Below the pieces are notes generated by a model. It saw nothing but the letters and a program-made list of their open reading frames with translations, ran no database searches and had not been told where the DNA came from. The position numbers and the translations under genes were made by a program. A DNA stretch of 32,524 nucleotides from Pseudomonadota bacterium (GTDB taxonomy: Bacteria; Pseudomonadota; Gammaproteobacteria; Acidiferrobacterales; Acidiferrobacteraceae). Location: contig JAKARW010000018.1 in the NCBI GenBank assembly GCA_021819125.1, positions 1 through 32,524 on the forward strand, given 5' to 3'. How positions within the stretch are numbered: position 1 is the stretch's first letter; each line of letters starts with the position of its first letter. Shown piece after piece: positions 1 through 8,562 of this stretch.

Positions 1-110
1 TCGTGATCTCGCCTGCCCTCAAGGACAAGGCCGCGCTCAAGGCCCAATTTCCTAAAGGCTATAAGGAGATCCGCCCTTACCTTCGCATGACGCCACAGCC
101 CGGGCCGTGA
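1..110 (+). CDS. 3' end of an unidentified gene
   Basis: The window opens inside a reading frame (first full codon at position 3) that ends with TGA at 108-110. Only 35 residues are visible, lysine- and proline-rich, ending RMTPQPGP. Too little remains to recognise a family. It converges on the membrane-protein gene that ends at 124, with only 13 bases between the two stops. The call as coding rests on the open frame and the convergent arrangement. Confidence 0.45.
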   Translation, partial: VISPALKDKAALKAQFPKGYKEIRPYLRMTPQPGP

Positions 111-123
111 CCCCGCGACCGGC

Positions 124-1005
124 TTACGGGGCCGCGGGAAACAGTCGGCGGGCCTCGCGTACCGACTTCCAAAAGGCATAGCCTGCGATCGGCACGAGGA
201 GGATCGCAACAAGCATGAGGCCCACGCCTACGTGCGCCAGATTGTGAACACGCACGCCGGTCGTCCAAGACAGCGAGGCAAGGCCAGGATCCATGAGCCC
301 GATGGCGCCCACGAGCATGAAGCTCGCGCCGCCGCCGCTCAGCGTACGCCCGGCCATCTTGCGCGCGACATATATCCGCGCTCGGCCATCAAGCTTGCGC
401 CGGGCCATCCAGCCGCCGAACAAGGACCCGAGCAGTATCTGCGTCACCATGGTTCCAAGGCCGAAAAGAAGGCCCGGCAGGAATGCCAGGTAGGCGCTGT
501 GCATGGCTGGCGCGAGGACCGTATACACAATGATCGCAAACGCCCCCGTCCCCCACCCGGCGATGAAGCCATGGACGAGCGGCATATAGCGCGGTAAGGC
601 GGCGGGCTCGTCGTGGGTCTCGTTTTCAAGCGCGTGGCTGTGAAAGAGGTGCGGGACGCGACCCTTGCGCAATATGAAAAGCCCCGAGGCCACCATGACC
701 GCGCCCACTATGATATAAACGGTAAAATTCCAGCGTGCCCCGGCCAGAAAATCCGCCATGGCAAAGTAGGCAAGTTCGGAGGCGATCGCGCGCTGGAGAG
801 TGAAGGCAAGCGAAAACAGCAGACCGGCCCTGAAGCCTCCGCGGACCGAGTAGGACCCGATGGCGTAGTTGAACGTGATGGGCCAGGTATGCTCATCGGG
901 CGTTATCCCATGGACCATGCCAAGAAAAAACGCGGTGACGAGCGCAACGCCCACACCTAGACCGGCAAGCCCAGGGTTCCAAAGGTTCAAGTCCGCGATC
1001 GCCAC
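124..1005 (-). CDS. Polytopic membrane protein, NicO/TauE-like
   Basis: A 293-residue inner-membrane protein with roughly seven to eight hydrophobic segments. The first helix ends in GMVHGITPDEHTW, a His-x4-Asp-Glu-His arrangement reminiscent of the H-x4-D-H signature of nickel/cobalt permeases (NiCoT/NicO). A second histidine-rich stretch, HLFHSHALENETH, lies in a loop around residue 120. These suggest transport of a divalent metal or a TauE-type anion exporter, but the substrate is inference. The start is GTG at 1003-1005, with a GGG-containing purine stretch upstream. It lies 33 bases downstream of epmB on the same strand and is probably co-transcribed with it, although no functional link to EF-P modification is obvious. 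Confidence 0.6.
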   Translation of the reverse strand: MAIADLNLWNPGLAGLGVGVALVTAFFLGMVHGITPDEHTWPITFNYAIGSYSVRGGFRAGLLFSLAFTLQRAIASELAYFAMADFLAGARWNFTVYIIVGAVMVASGLFILRKGRVPHLFHSHALENETHDEPAALPRYMPLVHGFIAGWGTGAFAIIVYTVLAPAMHSAYLAFLPGLLFGLGTMVTQILLGSLFGGWMARRKLDGRARIYVARKMAGRTLSGGGASFMLVGAIGLMDPGLASLSWTTGVRVHNLAHVGVGLMLVAILLVPIAGYAFWKSVREARRLFPAAP

Positions 1006-1038
1006 CCTATTTGCCCCACCTACACTTGATCGCGCACT

Positions 1039-2070
1039 TTACCAACAACCCGGGTCGGCGCCAACCGCGACCACAGGGACCTTCGCCGCGGCGCCCGCCT
1101 CCTCGCGCACCAGCCGCGGCACGAGATAGCCGGGAAGGCGGATACGCAAGGCCTCCCAAAGTCCCAGGGCGCGGGCGGTGTCAACCGCGAAATGGGCGGC
1201 CCCCTCCACACGATCGAGCATGTGAAGATAGTAGGGCAGGATGCCGGCCTCGAACGTCCGCTCGCTCAAGCCCGCCAGGACATCGGCGTCGTCATTGACC
1301 CCGGCGAGCAACACCGCTTGGTTCAAGAGCGTGACGCGCGCCGAGCGCAAGCGCGCGCAGGCGCGAACCACGGCGTCATCGATCTCTCGCGGATGGTTGA
1401 TATGCAGCACCATAACGACACCAAGCGGCGTCTCATCAAACAAGCCGAGAAGCCCATCGTCGACACGGTTCGGAATCACCACCGGCACGCGGGTGTGTAG
1501 CCGCAGGCGCTTTATGTGCGGCAAGCCGTGCAGCGCGTCCATGAGCCCGGCGAGTTTGTCATCGTTCAGGGTCAGGGGGTCGCCCCCGCTCAAAATCACC
1601 TCGCGAATCGAACGGTCGGCGGCGAGGTGGGCGATGGCCGCGGCCCAGCGGTCGCGCGCGGCGTGGGCCTGAGCGTAGGGAAAGTGGCGGCGAAAGCAAT
1701 AACGGCAGTGAATGGCGCAGGCCCCGGTGGCGGTCAGCAACACCCGGCCTTCGTACTTATGCAAGACCCCGGGCGCCACCTGAGCTGCGAGATCACCGAC
1801 CGGGTCCTTCGAAAACTGAGGCTGGAAGACCTCCTCGAGATCGAGCGGCAGGACCTGACGCAACAGGGGATCCTCGGGGTCGCCGGGACGGATACGCGCG
1901 AGATAGGCAGGAGGCACCCGCACCGGAAAAAGCTTATGCGCGCGTTGCGCGGCGACAAGCCAAGTATCCGGCAGTCCCAGGACCCGCGCAAGCGTCTCCG
2001 GATCACGGATGGCCGCGGCAAACTCCACCTGCCAGGGTGCCTGCCGTGCGGCATCGGTTCGATGTATCAT
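1039..2070 (-). CDS. epmB: EF-P beta-lysylation protein, lysine 2,3-aminomutase EpmB
   Basis: Radical-SAM, PLP-dependent enzyme that converts (S)-alpha-lysine to (R)-beta-lysine, the substrate EpmA attaches to elongation factor P. The 343-residue product matches the size of E. coli EpmB (YjeK). The iron-sulfur cluster motif C-x3-C-x2-C is at Cys118, Cys122 and Cys125 ([15 protein letters not shown]), followed by [10 protein letters not shown], typical of lysine aminomutases. The ATG at 2068-2070 (product starting MIHRTD) was chosen over an extension to 2133, because the added residues are not family-like and would crowd the promoter region shared with efp. It is divergent from efp with 75 bases between starts. 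The partners efp and epmA next door make the assignment secure. Confidence 0.93.
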   Translation of the reverse strand: MIHRTDAARQAPWQVEFAAAIRDPETLARVLGLPDTWLVAAQRAHKLFPVRVPPAYLARIRPGDPEDPLLRQVLPLDLEEVFQPQFSKDPVGDLAAQVAPGVLHKYEGRVLLTATGACAIHCRYCFRRHFPYAQAHAARDRWAAAIAHLAADRSIREVILSGGDPLTLNDDKLAGLMDALHGLPHIKRLRLHTRVPVVIPNRVDDGLLGLFDETPLGVVMVLHINHPREIDDAVVRACARLRSARVTLLNQAVLLAGVNDDADVLAGLSERTFEAGILPYYLHMLDRVEGAAHFAVDTARALGLWEALRIRLPGYLVPRLVREEAGAAAKVPVVAVGADPGCW

Positions 2071-2145
2071 AGGCGCGCACTGTCCGTGTTCGGTCGACAA
2101 AAGGCAAGCGACACCGGCCAGTCCCCACTCCAATCCGAGATCGTC

Positions 2146-2715
2146 ATGACTACCTATAGCACCAACGAATTTAAGAGCGGACTCAAAATTATGCTCGACG
2201 CCGATCCCTGCGCGATCATAGAAAACGAGTTTGTGAAGCCCGGAAAGGGCCAGGCCTTCAACCGTGTCAGGATTCGCAACCTGAAAACCGGGCGCGTCGT
2301 CGAGCGCACCTTCAAGTCAGGGGACACCGTGGAGGGCGCCGACGTCGTCGATGTCGAGATGCAGTATCTGTATAGCGATGGCGAATTCTGGTATTTCATG
2401 TCGCCTGAGACCTACGAGCAGCTGGGGGCCGACAAGACCGCCGTGGGTGACGCCGCCAAGTGGTTGAAAGAACAGGCCCTGTGCCTCTTGACCTTGTGGA
2501 ACGGCGTGCCCTTGAGCGTGACCGCGCCGGTCCATGTCGTGCTCAAGGTCGCAGACACCGACCCCGGCGTGCGTGGCGACACGAGCGGTGGCGGCGGCAA
2601 GCCCGCGACCCTCGAGACCGGCGCGGTCGTGCGCGTGCCGCTTTTCATCAATGTCGGCGACAGCCTGAAGATCAATACTGAGACTGGCGAATACATTGCC
2701 CGCGCCAAGGAATAA
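2146..2715 (+). CDS. efp: Elongation factor P
   Basis: EF-P binds the ribosome E/P sites and rescues ribosomes stalled at polyproline stretches. The product is 189 residues, the normal length. The N-terminal KOW-like domain carries the modification site Lys34 in KPGKGQAF, exactly where E. coli EF-P receives beta-lysine. The C-terminal OB domains follow, with the family signature near [18 protein letters not shown] at 2146 gives the standard start ([12 protein letters not shown]); no strong Shine-Dalgarno is visible, only CGAGA. A longer frame open upstream to 1516 is antisense to epmB and is rejected. It is flanked by epmB (divergent) and epmA (overlapping downstream), so the beta-lysylation branch rather than rhamnosylation or 5-aminopentanolylation is expected. 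Confidence 0.97.
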   Translation: MTTYSTNEFKSGLKIMLDADPCAIIENEFVKPGKGQAFNRVRIRNLKTGRVVERTFKSGDTVEGADVVDVEMQYLYSDGEFWYFMSPETYEQLGADKTAVGDAAKWLKEQALCLLTLWNGVPLSVTAPVHVVLKVADTDPGVRGDTSGGGGKPATLETGAVVRVPLFINVGDSLKINTETGEYIARAKE

Positions 2716-3688
2716 TGACACTTTCAGGCATGAAGACGCCGCCTCACCGCGTGCGCGCCTTGCGGCCGTGCGCCGCCGAGCGGCGCTCTTGGCCGAGGCG
2801 CGCGCCTTCTTCGGGGAGCGCGGCTATCTCGAGGTAGAAACGCCCGTGCTCGCGAGGGCCGGCGCGGCGGATGCGCAACTGGCGCAGTTTGCCCTAAACG
2901 ACCCGGTGCTCGGCACCCTATATCTGCAAACCTCTCCTGAATACGCCATGAAGCGTTTGATTATGGCCGGCAGCGGCTCGATCTTTCAAATCACAAAGGC
3001 GTTTCGTCAAGGCGAGGTCGGGCGGTTCCATAACCCCGAATTCACACTGGTGGAATGGTATGGCCTGGGCTACGATCACCGGCGCCTCATCGCCGAGGCC
3101 TGCGCCCTGATCGCGCGGCTCGTCCCATCTCTTCAGGCATCGGCGCGCATCATAAGTTACCGCGATGCATTTCGCGATGCCCTAAACATCGATCCCATCG
3201 AAGATCCGACCGATCGCCTGCGCGCGGTTGCATACGACTGTCTTGCGCCGGCACGAAAACTGACCCTAGACGATCGCGACGAGATCCTAGACCTGCTCAT
3301 GAGTCATGCCGTAGCGCCTGGCTTTGCAACAAAGGCCCTGACGGTAGTGACGGATTACCCGGCAAGCCAGGCTTCGCTCGCGCGCCTCAACGCCCAAGGG
3401 CTTGCCGATCGCTTTGAGATCTACCGGGGATCCCTGGAGCTTGCCAACGGGTTCCATGAGGCATCGCGCGCCGAGGAATACGCCGAACGATTCGCGCGCG
3501 AGGCGGCCAAGCGGCGCGAACGGGGATTGCCGAGCATTGATCCGGACCACCGCCTGCTTGCGGCGCTGACCCAAGGCCGCCTGCCGGACTGCGCCGGCTG
3601 CGCCCTTGGCTTCGACCGAGTCCTGATGCTGGCCATGGATGCCGCGCACATCGACGAGGTCCTGGCGTTTCCCATCGCACAGGCCTGA
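2696..3688 (+). CDS. epmA: EF-P--(R)-beta-lysine ligase EpmA
   Basis: A truncated class-II lysyl-tRNA synthetase paralogue (YjeA/PoxA/GenX) that adenylates (R)-beta-lysine and transfers it to Lys34 of EF-P. The 330-residue product has the catalytic core only, with no anticodon-binding domain. Class-II motifs are visible: motif 1 around [10 protein letters not shown] (residue 44 on), motif 2 [20 protein letters not shown], and motif 3 near [13 protein letters not shown] at the C-terminus. The start appears to be TTG at 2696, inside efp (20-base overlap). The only later alternative is GTG inside the first helix, and E. coli EpmA also begins several residues before that point. The overlap suggests translational coupling to efp. 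Confidence 0.93.
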   Translation: MPAPRNNDTFRHEDAASPRARLAAVRRRAALLAEARAFFGERGYLEVETPVLARAGAADAQLAQFALNDPVLGTLYLQTSPEYAMKRLIMAGSGSIFQITKAFRQGEVGRFHNPEFTLVEWYGLGYDHRRLIAEACALIARLVPSLQASARIISYRDAFRDALNIDPIEDPTDRLRAVAYDCLAPARKLTLDDRDEILDLLMSHAVAPGFATKALTVVTDYPASQASLARLNAQGLADRFEIYRGSLELANGFHEASRAEEYAERFAREAAKRRERGLPSIDPDHRLLAALTQGRLPDCAGCALGFDRVLMLAMDAAHIDEVLAFPIAQA

Positions 3689-3719
3689 TAATGGATCACC
3701 ACAATCGACAGGAGGCCAC

Positions 3720-4784
3720 GTGAGCGCGCTATTTTCGTCCTTTCGTCTGCGCTCGCAGACATTTCGCAATCGCATTTTCGTCTCGCCGATGTGCCAATAC
3801 TCGAGCATCGACGGCTTTCCGACCGCGTGGCATCTCGTCCATCTCGGCAGCCGCGCGGTGGGCGGCGCGGGCCTTGTCATGATGGAGGCTACGGCGGTGA
3901 GTCCCGAGGGCCGCATAAGCCCGGGGGACCAGGGTCTGTGGAGCGATGAGCACGGTGAGGCATTAAAGCCCATCGTCCATTTCATCAGATCGCAGGGCGC
4001 GGCCGCCGGGGTCCAGATCGCCCACGCCGGTCGCAAGGCCTCCACTGACGCCCCCTGGCGCGGGGGAGGGCCACTGTCGCAAGCCGAGGGCGGCTGGTCT
4101 GTGATCGCGCCAAGCCCGGTGCCGTTTGCGACCAATCATCCCCGACCCGAGGCCTGCCGGGAGGCGGACCTGCGACGCATAGTGACGGATTTCACACACG
4201 CCGCGCGGCGCGCCCATGAGGCCGGATTCGATGTCCTCGAACTCCATATGGCGCATGGTTACCTGCTGCATGAATTTCTGTCCCCGCTCGCCAATCGCCG
4301 CGACGACCGCTACGGCGGGCGCCTCGAGAATCGCTTGCGGCTACCGCTGGAAGTGACCGACGCGGTGCGCGAGGTGTGGCCCGAGGCCAAGCCCCTGTTC
4401 GTGCGCCTATCGGCCACCGATTGGGTGGATGGCGGTTGGGACGTCGAACAATCCCTGGTCCTTGCCCGGGAACTGAAAAACCGTGGCGTCGATTTGATCG
4501 ATTGCTCGAGCGGGGGCATGGTTCCCGATGCGAAGATCCCGGCCGGCCCCGGCTATCAGACCCCGTTTGCCACCCGCGTACGCACCGACGTCGGCATCGC
4601 CGTGGGTGCCGTGGGCCTCATCAACGAACCGCTGCAGGCCGAGCAGATCGTGCGCACAAACCTCGCCGACTGCGTGTTCCTCGGGCGCGAACTGTTGCGC
4701 GATCCGTACTGGCCGCTCCACGCGGCGCGTGCGCTGCATAGCGATGAGAAATGGCCAGTGCAGTACGAGCGCGCCCGGCCCTGA
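3720..4784 (+). CDS. NADH:flavin oxidoreductase, Old Yellow Enzyme family (YqjM-like)
   Basis: FMN-dependent ene-reductase, 354 residues, a single TIM barrel. Visible family marks are FVSPMCQYSS near residue 20 (the YqjM-class Cys), QIAHAGRKAS near residue 100, and ELHMAHGYLLHEFLSP followed by the N-R-R-D-D-R-YGG loop, which carries the substrate-binding histidine pair. These place it in the thermophilic-like/YqjM class, which reduces activated C=C bonds with NAD(P)H. The physiological substrate cannot be read from sequence. Start GTG at 3720-3722 has a strong Shine-Dalgarno CAGGAGG at 3709-3715. It lies 31 bases after epmA and may be read from the same transcript. Confidence 0.9.
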   Translation: MSALFSSFRLRSQTFRNRIFVSPMCQYSSIDGFPTAWHLVHLGSRAVGGAGLVMMEATAVSPEGRISPGDQGLWSDEHGEALKPIVHFIRSQGAAAGVQIAHAGRKASTDAPWRGGGPLSQAEGGWSVIAPSPVPFATNHPRPEACREADLRRIVTDFTHAARRAHEAGFDVLELHMAHGYLLHEFLSPLANRRDDRYGGRLENRLRLPLEVTDAVREVWPEAKPLFVRLSATDWVDGGWDVEQSLVLARELKNRGVDLIDCSSGGMVPDAKIPAGPGYQTPFATRVRTDVGIAVGAVGLINEPLQAEQIVRTNLADCVFLGRELLRDPYWPLHAARALHSDEKWPVQYERARP

Positions 4785-4860
4785 CCGCCCCCGGGGCGGG
4801 TCTTCGCTGAAATCGGCGGGACCTTGCCCTTTTCAAGGCGGATCCTCGCCCGGAAGACAC

Positions 4861-4906
4861 GCGGCGCGCCTCCAGGCGCGAGCGAGCCTGCCAGGAGGCG
4901 CGCCGC
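4861..4906. terminator. Perfect 13-bp inverted repeat between convergent genes
   Basis: GCGGCGCGCCTCC at 4861-4873 pairs exactly with GGAGGCGCGCCGC at 4894-4906 across a 20-base loop. It lies between the ene-reductase gene (ends 4784) and the outer-membrane protein gene (ends 4937 on the other strand), so it could stop transcription from both sides. No T-tract follows on either strand, so it is not a textbook intrinsic terminator. A second tight GC palindrome (CCGCCCC/GGGGCGG) lies just after the first gene, at about 4786-4800. Confidence 0.5.
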
Positions 4907-4936
4907 AATGGGCCCTGCGCCCACTTACAGCCGGCA

Positions 4937-5704
4937 CTAGCCGATGTGGTAAACGAGGTTGAGTGTGGTGAAAGTCGTGGTCCGGGCGTAATGCACCAGG
5001 GCCGTGGAGGGCAGGCTCGTATAATGGATGACCTGCTCTGAGAATTTGAGCGCCAAGTGGAATATGAGTGTCGTCGTCACCCCGGTCGTCGATGTGACGA
5101 GCGTGCCGCTACGCGCGCCCATGACGCTTACGCGTTCACTAAAGTGCGTCCCCCGGCGCAAATGCCACACGTAGTTCATCGCCACATCGCCCACCGGCTC
5201 ATCTTGCATGGGACGCCCAGTCGGGTAGTAGTTCTGTCGGGCACCCCCGCCGGCTTCGAGATCGAGGTGCATCGCGCGGGTCGCCACGACCCTGCGCCCG
5301 GCATTCACCATTTCCACATAATAATGGTCGTAGCCGTCGAACAGGTTATGGTCGTACTCCACACTACCGACCACAAAGCTTATGGGTTCTGACTTGAAGC
5401 TGCGCCGTACCTCAAGCGCGGTGACCAGGCGATTGACGCCCACCACATTGTTGTACGAAAAGTAGTTGTAGCTGAGGGTCCCGCCGTAGCTCCATAAACC
5501 TACGGTATCACGAAGACGATCCGTGGAATTCATACTGGTCGTGAGCGCAATCCCCGAAGACGACGAGAGGCCGGCCCCGAACGCGCCGTGCCAGCCAGGT
5601 TTAGGCAGCACACTCGCAGCCGCGTGCGCGCGGGCGATGATAGAAAGCGCCCACATGAGTCCGGCAGCGATGACAAGCTGCGGGCGACCGGCGTACCCCC
5701 TCAT
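4937..5704 (-). CDS. Outer-membrane beta-barrel protein, DUF481/YdiY-like
   Basis: A 255-residue exported protein. The ATG at 5702-5704 (MRGYAGRPQLVIAAG) gives a clean signal peptide ending near ARAHA-AASV; a longer open frame to 5818 adds an Arg-rich stretch and is rejected. The mature part alternates short aromatic/polar strands (YGGTLSYNYFSYNN, VVGSVEYDHNLFDGYDHYY, FHLALKFSEQVIHY) and ends in LNLVYHIG, as outer-membrane barrels do. The GAFGAGLSSSSGIALTTS segment resembles the DUF481 pattern in which an acceptor of sugars or salt stress is often suspected. Function is unknown. It is transcribed in the same direction as the upstream regulator at 6050-7324, but 345 bases separate them. Confidence 0.65.
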   Translation of the reverse strand: MRGYAGRPQLVIAAGLMWALSIIARAHAAASVLPKPGWHGAFGAGLSSSSGIALTTSMNSTDRLRDTVGLWSYGGTLSYNYFSYNNVVGVNRLVTALEVRRSFKSEPISFVVGSVEYDHNLFDGYDHYYVEMVNAGRRVVATRAMHLDLEAGGGARQNYYPTGRPMQDEPVGDVAMNYVWHLRRGTHFSERVSVMGARSGTLVTSTTGVTTTLIFHLALKFSEQVIHYTSLPSTALVHYARTTTFTTLNLVYHIG

Positions 5705-6049
5705 GCCGGGCGTACGCCATGCGACCCGGGCTCGAGAAAATCGCCAACACATGTTCGCCCGGCGCCACCCACGGCCCCCAGGCGTGGCCGCGCGCCCCGC
5801 CTGGGGGCAAGTCGGCACGACACGCGTTGCGGGCTCGGAAGAAGGACCACCCAGACCTTGACGGGGCGACGCTTAGGGTTACGATCTCCTTGCTCGCTTT
5901 CCAATGAGGCCTCTATCCGTCTTTTCTGGTCGGACCCGTAACCGCGTAAGAGGTTCCCGGCAGCCGGCCCAAACAAGACCCTTGGGCCACGGGCCACCCG
6001 ACCACGCCTTAAGACGGACTGATGCGAGCCCACCTTGCGCGTATCGCGC
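5705..6049. other. 345-base intergenic stretch, no gene seen
   Basis: This lies between the start of the outer-membrane protein gene and the stop of the regulator gene, both on the minus strand. Reading frames here are short, Arg-rich and lack ribosome-binding sites. The stretch presumably holds the promoter of the barrel gene, but I find no convincing -35/-10 pair and no strong hairpin. Confidence 0.5.
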
Positions 6050-7324
6050 TCAAGGGCTAGGCCCCATTGTTCGTGCCGACTCATGCAAGGTGGCGATAGC
6101 GGCCTCCAGGCCCAGGTGGCGGCGCGCGTTCAAAAACTCGAGCAACACTGCGATATCCGAGGTCAGGAGATCCAGAAACGGCTCGAGCTCCGCCCTCTGG
6201 CCGCTATTGAGGTAACACAGGGCGCGGTCGAGCCCCATCATCGCCCGCACCGGGCGGCCGGCCGGTTCGGGGGCGGAAAATGCCGGCGGCACGGCGGGCT
6301 CGGGCATGAATTCGGGTTCGAACAAGACTTCGGGGCCCGCATCCCCCTCAGGCTCGGCGGAAGACTCGGGCACGGCAATGCCATCGAGGACCAGCTCCTC
6401 GGCTCCGCCCAGGGTATCACTCAAGGCCAAGTCGCTCGCCCGGTTACCCCCCAGGGCCACCGCGCGCTTCAGCCGCTCCTCGGCCATCCGGTGCAGCGAC
6501 GCGCAGCCCCCGGCGCCCTCCTCCGACGACGCCACCCCCACGCTGATACTGAGGGTCTTGCCGTCATGAGTCGGGTGATGGGCGAACGCCGCCACCAGCC
6601 GTTGCGCCTGGGCGAGCCCCTGGCCCTTGGATATACCGGCCGTGAGTATACCGAACTCGGCCCCACCTAAGCGCGCCATCGCCGTCACGTCCCTCCCCGC
6701 CTCGTCGCGCAGCACCGTGGCGACGTGCCCCACCACTGTCTCCATCTGTTCATCACCGTATTCGCGGTACAGGATACGGACCCGATCGAGGGCTGCGAGC
6801 AGTAATGTGACCGGGCGTTGCCCCGAGGCCTCGCGCATGAGCGCCTCCCCGCGCTCGTAGAAGGCGGCTCGGCCGAGCAGGCCCTCATAGGGGGAGGTCT
6901 CCTCGGGAACCGGCTGCTCGAAACGCATGTAGGCCTGGGTGCAGGCCTGGAGCTGAGCCAGATTCAGGGGTTTGGTGATGAAATCCGTGGCCCCGCAGGC
7001 AAAGGCCCGGGTCTTGGTCTCCTCGTCGTCGGCGCCGGTGATCACGATGATCGGGAGTTCGCGTATGCGCGGCTCGTCGCTCGCCCGCACGCGACATATG
7101 AAGGCATAGCCATCGAGCCGCGGCATCTCGATATCGGTGATCAACACACCGATGTCGGGGGCCTTTACAAGCGCCTCCCAGCCGGCCTCGCCATCGCCTG
7201 CCACGGCGACATCGAAGTCCACCTTCAGCATCTTGCTGATCGCTTGGCGGATGACTGCGGAATCGTCCACCACAAGCACTCGACCACCGTTGCGCGCCGT
7301 CACCACCGCCGTAGTCGCACTCAC
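6050..7324 (-). CDS. Response regulator with degenerate GGDEF domain
   Basis: The N-terminal receiver domain (about residues 12-135) has the acidic pair in VLVVDDSAVIRQ, the phospho-acceptor Asp in LITDIEMPRLDGY, and the conserved Lys in DFITKPLN. A GGDEF-like domain (about 150-300) follows, but its signature reads RLGGAEFGIL: the third, metal-binding acidic residue is Ala, so diguanylate cyclase activity is doubtful. A Glu/Pro-rich linker and a roughly 60-residue helical tail end the protein. The GTG at 7322-7324 was chosen because AGGGGTG lies a few bases upstream; the frame is open to a TTG at 7363. No histidine kinase is nearby. It may act as a non-catalytic c-di-GMP or GTP sensor, or as a protein-interaction output. 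Confidence 0.82.
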   Translation of the reverse strand: MSATTAVVTARNGGRVLVVDDSAVIRQAISKMLKVDFDVAVAGDGEAGWEALVKAPDIGVLITDIEMPRLDGYAFICRVRASDEPRIRELPIIVITGADDEETKTRAFACGATDFITKPLNLAQLQACTQAYMRFEQPVPEETSPYEGLLGRAAFYERGEALMREASGQRPVTLLLAALDRVRILYREYGDEQMETVVGHVATVLRDEAGRDVTAMARLGGAEFGILTAGISKGQGLAQAQRLVAAFAHHPTHDGKTLSISVGVASSEEGAGGCASLHRMAEERLKRAVALGGNRASDLALSDTLGGAEELVLDGIAVPESSAEPEGDAGPEVLFEPEFMPEPAVPPAFSAPEPAGRPVRAMMGLDRALCYLNSGQRAELEPFLDLLTSDIAVLLEFLNARRHLGLEAAIATLHESARTMGPSP

Positions 7325-7394
7325 GCTCACCCCTAGTTGTCGGCGGGGATTTAACGGCCACAAATCAAGGCCTTGCTCCCCGCATGATCATCCC

Positions 7395-7425
7395 TTGACC
7401 TTAGAACGAAAATCCCCAAAGTCAA
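7395..7425. promoter_or_regulatory. Imperfect inverted repeat upstream of the regulator gene
   Basis: TTGACCTT (7395-7402) and AAAGTCAA (7418-7425) form an inverted repeat with 7 of 8 positions matching and a 15-base spacer. It sits about 70-100 bases upstream of the chosen start of the receiver/GGDEF gene. On the minus strand the right arm also reads TTGACT, a possible -35 element, although no good -10 follows. It could be an operator, but there is no independent support. Confidence 0.3.
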
Positions 7426-7473
7426 ATGACAGCATGCCGGAAATCCTCGACGGGCGGCCGTGCGCGTCCCACC

Positions 7474-7737
7474 TCAAGCGACGCGGGCACCGGGCGCAGC
7501 CTGGGCCTGCGCCACAAGGTCGACAAGACTGTTTACGGTACGGGCCTCGATAAAGCGTGTATCGTCTATGGCCGTGCCAAAGCGGCCCTCGAGCGCGAGC
7601 AAGATACTGATCGCATTGACCGACTCCACACCGAGATCGCTATAGAGATCCTTGTCCGGCGGGATCGGCCCTGCAAGCTTCCCGCAGGTCTCGATGATCG
7701 CCATCACATCCTTGCGTATCTCACTGATATCCGACAT
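7474..7737 (-). CDS. Orphan acyl carrier protein
   Basis: An 87-residue acidic helical protein of the acyl/peptidyl carrier family. The phosphopantetheine attachment serine lies in DLYSDLGVESVNAISILLAL, in the position of the canonical D-S-L motif (here ESV). ATG at 7735-7737 has GGAG seven to eight bases upstream. It is not beside fabD/fabG/fabF, so it is unlikely to be the housekeeping AcpP. Orphan carriers of this type usually serve a specialised lipid, a polyketide or an acyl-homoserine pathway, and none of these genes is visible nearby. A TTG/ATG extension to 7755 is possible but lacks a ribosome-binding site. Confidence 0.85.
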   Translation of the reverse strand: MSDISEIRKDVMAIIETCGKLAGPIPPDKDLYSDLGVESVNAISILLALEGRFGTAIDDTRFIEARTVNSLVDLVAQAQAAPGARVA

Positions 7738-7883
7738 AAAACGACTCCTTACCACAGTTCTTGTCCTTAAAAGAACGCGCCCGCGCTTGGGGCCGCGCGA
7801 TCCGGTGGGTTGCCGACTTTAAGGGGCGCGGCCACTCTAGGAGGGCCCCACACGCATGTCAATCCCGCTCATAGGGCGCGGCC

Positions 7884-8013
7884 TTAAACGAGATCGACAA
7901 TCAAAAGCACCGGCAAGCCGCAACAAAACATGAATAAAACCACCCATCGTGCGCGAACTTACGATGCCCACGAGCCACAATACGAGTAAAATGACAAAAA
8001 TGGTCCATAGCAT
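7884..8013 (-). pseudogene. Frameshifted mini membrane protein, lmo0937-like
   Basis: ATG at 8011-8013, with GAGG eight bases upstream, begins MLWTIFVILLVLWLVGIVSS and continues to GGFIHVLL, the very characteristic start of the roughly 45-residue lmo0937-type single-helix membrane proteins. The frame then drifts into an Arg-rich tail and stops at 7837 (58 codons). Removing one C from the GCCGG run near 7912-7916 restores a family-like end, RLAVLLIVDLV, with a stop at 7884, giving 42 residues. I therefore read this as a gene with a one-base insertion: a real mutation or a sequencing error. The family's function is unknown. Confidence 0.65.
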
Positions 8014-8128
8014 GACTGTTCCCTCGGCGTGACCTGCAGCCCACCTTAAGGGGGCGATATGAGGGGGTCAATCGGCCTTCCTAAAAAGGCGCGCCACGAT
8101 ACCCACCCGACAAGACGCGGATATCCTC

Positions 8129-8512
8129 ATGAGCGAAAACGTTTTCCGACAGGCGATTCGGTTTTATACAGAAGAGGAGCTCGATGCCCTCGAGCAGACG
8201 GATCCCGACATGGCTTATCGCATCGCGCGCGCCCAGGCCATCGCCGGGCGTGAGCGGCGCCCGGCGGCCTCGGACACGGATACGAGACCGCCGGAACGGG
8301 CCGCCGTTGAGCACGCCATCGAGGATGTGCGCCGGATACTGCAACGCGACGGCGGCGATATCGAACTCGTGGATATTGTCGGCGCCGTCGTGCGCGTACG
8401 CATGAAAGGCGCTTGCGCCGGCTGCCCCAACTCGGTTCTGGATCTACGTAATGTCGTCGAAAAGGTGGTGTGCGCCGTGCCTGGAGTCCGTTCGGTCGTC
8501 AATACCTTCTGA
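8129..8512 (+). CDS. NifU C-terminal (Nfu) domain protein
   Basis: A 127-residue protein. Residues about 1-55 are a charged, family-unspecific extension. Residues about 58-127 form an Nfu-type domain with the iron-sulfur binding C-x2-C in MKGACAGCPNSVLDLRN, preceded by the typical VRRILQRDGGDIELVDI. Such domains carry or transfer Fe-S clusters to apo-proteins. The ATG at 8129 has only a weak GGA upstream. The gene downstream (8563) is 50 bases away on the same strand and could share the transcript. No isc/suf genes are in view, so it is best seen as a stand-alone carrier. Confidence 0.85.
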   Translation: MSENVFRQAIRFYTEEELDALEQTDPDMAYRIARAQAIAGRERRPAASDTDTRPPERAAVEHAIEDVRRILQRDGGDIELVDIVGAVVRVRMKGACAGCPNSVLDLRNVVEKVVCAVPGVRSVVNTF

Positions 8513-8562
8513 CACACAAAGCCCGCCCCTGACAACACCCCGTGACCGCGGTAAAATAACTC

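Noticed and set aside
3287-4135. Minus-strand open frame (282 codons) across epmA and the ene-reductase
   Set aside because: It lies antisense to two well-recognised genes and has no ribosome-binding site or family features.
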